From assembly GCA_947175805.1 (NCBI GenBank), contig CAMWOF010000100.1:1-8314 (forward strand): a stretch of 8,314 bases of DNA. Reading direction: 5' to 3'. This document shows positions 6,581 through 8,314 of the stretch, piece by piece. How positions within the stretch are numbered: position 1 is the first letter of the stretch; each line of letters opens with the position of its first letter. A program made the position numbers and the translations under genes. The stretch comes from an uncultured Clostridiaceae bacterium (GTDB lineage Bacteria; Bacillota; Clostridia; Lachnospirales; Lachnospiraceae). The notes under the pieces are model-generated. The model did not search any database and was not told where the DNA came from. It saw only the letters and a program-made list of their open reading frames with translations.

Positions 6581-7621
6581 TTATCCCACGAATCTAAGCC
6601 CTGACTTACATTCTAACACCAGCTCACGCACCTGGCACGACGTATCGCCATCTATATGAAACCATTGCGGCCGCTCTGTCCGAATAGATATCTTCCGGCA
6701 TCTGTGCTCCGTAATCCTGCGAAAAAGCAAATGCTTTTTTCTGTACACAAGCATCACCGCCAGCAAGAGCTTCCACTTTGGCATATCCCTTACCAGACAT
6801 ATATCCAGCATGCCGTCCGCCGCATCCGCATGGGGACAAAAGGGAACACCACCGCCCTCCATCTGATGAATCATACCCACCACAAAAAAGAGTCCGTTCA
6901 GCTTCATGGGCTTTTTTTCATCCATGGTAATTATCACCCTTGTCACCGTTCTGGTAAATATCTGTTTGATTCCTATGGCAACATATACCAGCCTGCCCAG
7001 ACGGATTCGGTTCAGTATGGGTTTCAGCCGGCTCCTGCCAACCTCCTCACAGATATCCGCATCATAGCCCACGCCGCTGCTGATTAGAAAACGCCTGACA
7101 ATTTCACTGCCATCAGCCTGCCGGTATGTGGCAATTCCATAATCAATTATCGTCTCCTCAGGCGCATGAAGAAGCTGCCAGAGCGATTGCTCCGCATCCC
7201 CGGAAATATGCATATTCCTCGCAAAATCATTGCCCGATCCGGTACTGATACAGGAAATTACCGTATGCTCAAAATCCTCAATTCCCTGAAGCACTTTGTT
7301 TAAGGTTCCGTCTCCACCCACCACAACAAGGTGTACCTCATCCCTGTCCTTCCGGCACATATGCGCATGATTGCCCTCTCCGGCATATTCCTCCAAAGCT
7401 GCGGCGGCCTCCATGTATGCGTCCACCGTATCCTCCCCTGTATACGGCCTTTTCTGCCCGGTCAGCTTGTGAACCAGCGCAGTCACAGCCTCCCCACTTT
7501 CGGGAACATGTACTTCATATGTAATATTTTCCTTCTTCAAAAGTGCCTCCATGCGCTGCCAGACAGCCGCACCCTTGCCGGAGCTGGCAGTAGGATTCAC
7601 TATAAAATGGTATGTTTTCAT
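6581..7621 (-). CDS. Diacylglycerol kinase family lipid kinase (YegS/DgkB-like)
   Basis: It uses ATP to phosphorylate a lipid alcohol such as diacylglycerol, returning it to phosphatidic acid, and acts at the inner membrane surface. The 346 residues contain NPTASSGKG (9-17), the catalytic-fold glycine motif VVVGGDGTLNKVLQG (99-113, GGDGT at 102-106), STGSGNDFARN (126-136), GGGVPFCPHADAADGMLDICL (starting at 256) and the closing HIDGD (322-326). These are the standard blocks of the DAGK catalytic family. Between the first block and GGDGT there is an extra acidic/His segment (about 57-95), placing GGDGT some 35 residues later than usual. ATG 7621 is the only start that keeps the NPTASSGKG block, yet it has no Shine-Dalgarno; TATAAT ends 7 nt upstream, suggesting leaderless translation. 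DgkB (diacylglycerol) versus another lipid substrate is not decidable, so no symbol is given. Confidence 0.93.
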   Translation of the reverse strand: MKTYHFIVNPTASSGKGAAVWQRMEALLKKENITYEVHVPESGEAVTALVHKLTGQKRPYTGEDTVDAYMEAAAALEEYAGEGNHAHMCRKDRDEVHLVVVGGDGTLNKVLQGIEDFEHTVISCISTGSGNDFARNMHISGDAEQSLWQLLHAPEETIIDYGIATYRQADGSEIVRRFLISSGVGYDADICEEVGRSRLKPILNRIRLGRLVYVAIGIKQIFTRTVTRVIITMDEKKPMKLNGLFFVVGMIHQMEGGGVPFCPHADAADGMLDICLVRDMPKWKLLLAVMLVYRKKHLLFRRITEHRCRKISIRTERPQWFHIDGDTSCQVRELVLECKSGLRFVG

Positions 7622-7628
7622 AAAACCA

Positions 7629-7634
7629 ATTATA
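7629..7634 (-). promoter_or_regulatory. -10 box of the lipid-kinase gene, possibly giving a leaderless mRNA
   Basis: The - strand carries a perfect TATAAT that ends 7 nt before the ATG of the lipid kinase. Sigma-A transcripts usually start about 7 nt after the -10 box, which would place the first base on or next to the A of the start codon. The -35 at 17-nt spacing (TGTACT, complement of 7652-7657) matches TTGACA at only three positions. Confidence 0.55.
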
Positions 7635-7733
7635 CTCTATTCTTCGATTTAAGTACATAAAAAAATACACTCAAAAGAGTTGAAAAAGAATCTGAACATG
7701 AATCACGGAGCATCCGGCATATGACGGCAGACC

Positions 7734-7779
7734 AAAAAAACAGGAAATGCATGAAATCCCATTCTTTTGCATTTCCTGT
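7734..7779 (-). terminator. Intrinsic terminator after the repetitive protein gene
   Basis: A perfect 12-bp stem (7740-7751 with 7768-7779, ACAGGAAATGCA and its complement) has a 16-nt loop. On the - strand it runs into a seven-T tract (7734-7740, the first T also pairing). It sits about 60 nt past the stop of the gene ending at 7842 and insulates the lipid-kinase promoter region from it. On the + strand only CTTTT follows, so it is mainly one-directional. Confidence 0.9.
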
Positions 7780-7792
7780 CTTTTGATAATTA

Positions 7793-7838
7793 CTATCAGG
7801 CAATTGCGAAACTCATATTTACCCATTGATGTATTGTG
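7793..7838. repeat. Dispersed intergenic repeat, copy B
   Basis: This is the partner of the copy at 6528-6572 (33 of 40 bases identical over 7799-7838). It begins 3 nt beyond the stop codon of the repetitive protein gene and ends before that gene's terminator, so it would lie in its 3' untranslated region. Its left end, CAGGCAATTGC, also matches the palindrome region at 5326-5339. Confidence 0.8.
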
Positions 7839-7841
7839 GAA

Positions 7842-8314
7842 TTATCCGTTCGCCGCTGCAAATAACGCCGCTATCTGATCCGGGCTTAACTGCGCATTCG
7901 GATCGTCCGGCACAGCCGGTGCCGGTGTTGCCGGCTCCTCCTTTACAGGCTCCGGGGCGGATGATGCAAACAGTGCCGCTATCTGATCCGGACTTAACTG
8001 TGCATTCGGGTCGGCAGGCATTTCCACCGCCTTTGCTTCCGGCTGCGGTGCTGCCTTTTCAGGCTCCGGTTCGGATGATGCGAACAGTGCCGCTATCTGA
8101 TCCGGGCTTAACTGTGCATTCGGGTCGGCAGGCATCTCCACCGCCTTTGCTTCCGCTTTTGGCGGCTCTGCTGCCGGGGCTTCCACCTTCACTGGCTCTG
8201 GAGCTGCTTCCGCTTTCGGCGGCTCTGCTGCCGGAATTTCCATCTGTACTGGTTCCGGGGCTGCTTCCGCTTTCGGCGGCTCTGCTGCCGGAATTTCCAT
8301 CTGTACTGGTTCCG
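7842..8314 (-). CDS. Pro/Ala/Glu-rich repetitive protein with three LSPDQIAALF motifs, 5' end outside window
   Basis: The frame is open to the window edge, so the N-terminus is missing; 157 codons are visible and no function is assigned. Two repeat types are present. Nearest the edge are 19-residue units of the form EPVQMEIPAAEPPKAEAAP (57 bp in DNA; two nearly identical copies plus a diverged one, giving a flexible charged Pro/Ala stretch). Then come three copies of a 16-residue motif, DPNAQLSPDQIAALFA, coded at 8079-8126, 7965-8012 and 7857-7904, the last ending three residues before the C-terminus. The first two sit in nearly identical 38-residue (114-bp) units. The motif looks like a short amphipathic helix on disordered linkers. 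Its core resembles the LSQxEIDALL peptide of FliM and FliY, but no flagellar gene is visible nearby. GC content is clearly higher than in neighbouring genes, largely from Ala, Pro and Glu codons. A strong terminator follows. Confidence 0.85.
   Translation of the reverse strand, partial: EPVQMEIPAAEPPKAEAAPEPVQMEIPAAEPPKAEAAPEPVKVEAPAAEPPKAEAKAVEMPADPNAQLSPDQIAALFASSEPEPEKAAPQPEAKAVEMPADPNAQLSPDQIAALFASSAPEPVKEEPATPAPAVPDDPNAQLSPDQIAALFAAANG
7947..8155. repeat. Tandem 114-bp repeat within the repetitive protein gene
   Basis: About 95 bp at 7947-8041 recur at 8061-8155 at an offset of exactly 114 bp with few differences, mostly silent. The multiple-of-three offset keeps the frame. A third, diverged copy of the motif part lies at 7857-7904. 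The near identity points to recent duplication or gene conversion. Confidence 0.85.
8176..8314. repeat. Tandem 57-bp repeats, running off the window
   Basis: Units start at 8176 (diverged), 8233 and 8290. The last is cut by the window edge, but its visible 25 bases match the second exactly. Each codes for 19 residues, so copy-number change would alter only the length of the Pro/Ala/Glu linker. Confidence 0.85.

Noticed and set aside
7660..7677. Short hairpin (ACTC-TTTT-GAGT) followed by T-rich sequence on the - strand
   Set aside because: Only four base pairs; too weak to call a terminator, and it lies just upstream of the lipid-kinase promoter where a terminator would add little after the strong one at 7734-7779.
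7842..8314. CRISPR-like regular repeats
   Set aside because: The repeats are contiguous in-frame coding units of 57 and 114 bp without unique spacers; they are protein repeats.

Overview
The window looks like the chromosome of a low-to-moderate GC Gram-positive anaerobe of the Clostridia, most likely family Lachnospiraceae. This rests on strong AGGAG-type ribosome binding sites, a GHKL/LytTR two-component pair, a DUF1934 (YwiB-like) protein, a secreted protein with a lysine-rich clostridial-style Fn3 domain, and hairpin-plus-T-tract terminators. The genus cannot be read from the sequence. No rRNA, tRNA, CRISPR array, transposase or phage gene is visible.

Layout. Positions 1-1436 (+ strand) hold the last 46 codons of a MalQ-type 4-alpha-glucanotransferase, then plsC (1-acyl-glycerol-3-phosphate acyltransferase), then a small single-pass membrane protein of unknown function packed 3 nt behind plsC. 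A 13-bp hairpin at 1437-1467 with T-rich flanks on both strands ends this unit and also the convergent unit. From 3969 down to 1476 (- strand) run a LytTR response regulator, its GHKL sensor kinase (4-nt stop/start overlap) and a DUF1934 protein. This is an AgrA/AgrC-like pair with no agrB or agrD beside it.

From 7621 down to 4210 (- strand) run a diacylglycerol-kinase-family lipid kinase, ddl (D-Ala-D-Ala ligase) and a secreted two-PPC-plus-Fn3 protein, closed by a terminator at 4091-4153. No terminator was seen between these three genes, so read-through is possible. With plsC, the window has an envelope theme (phospholipid synthesis, lipid phosphorylation, peptidoglycan precursor), but nothing shows that the two strands' genes are co-regulated.

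The right end (7842-8314, - strand) is the C-terminal part of a Pro/Ala/Glu-rich repetitive protein that runs off the window. It carries three copies of a 16-residue motif whose core, LSPDQIAALF, resembles the N-terminal LSQxEIDALL peptide of the flagellar switch protein FliM. A strong terminator follows it.

Most worth a second look: the FliM-like motif array; a roughly 40-bp intergenic repeat found just beyond the stop codons of two different genes; a perfect TATAAT box 7 nt upstream of the lipid-kinase ATG with no Shine-Dalgarno, suggesting a leaderless mRNA; the conserved-looking unknown gene coupled to plsC; and the orphan Agr-like pair. I found no convincing new defence or mobile system here.
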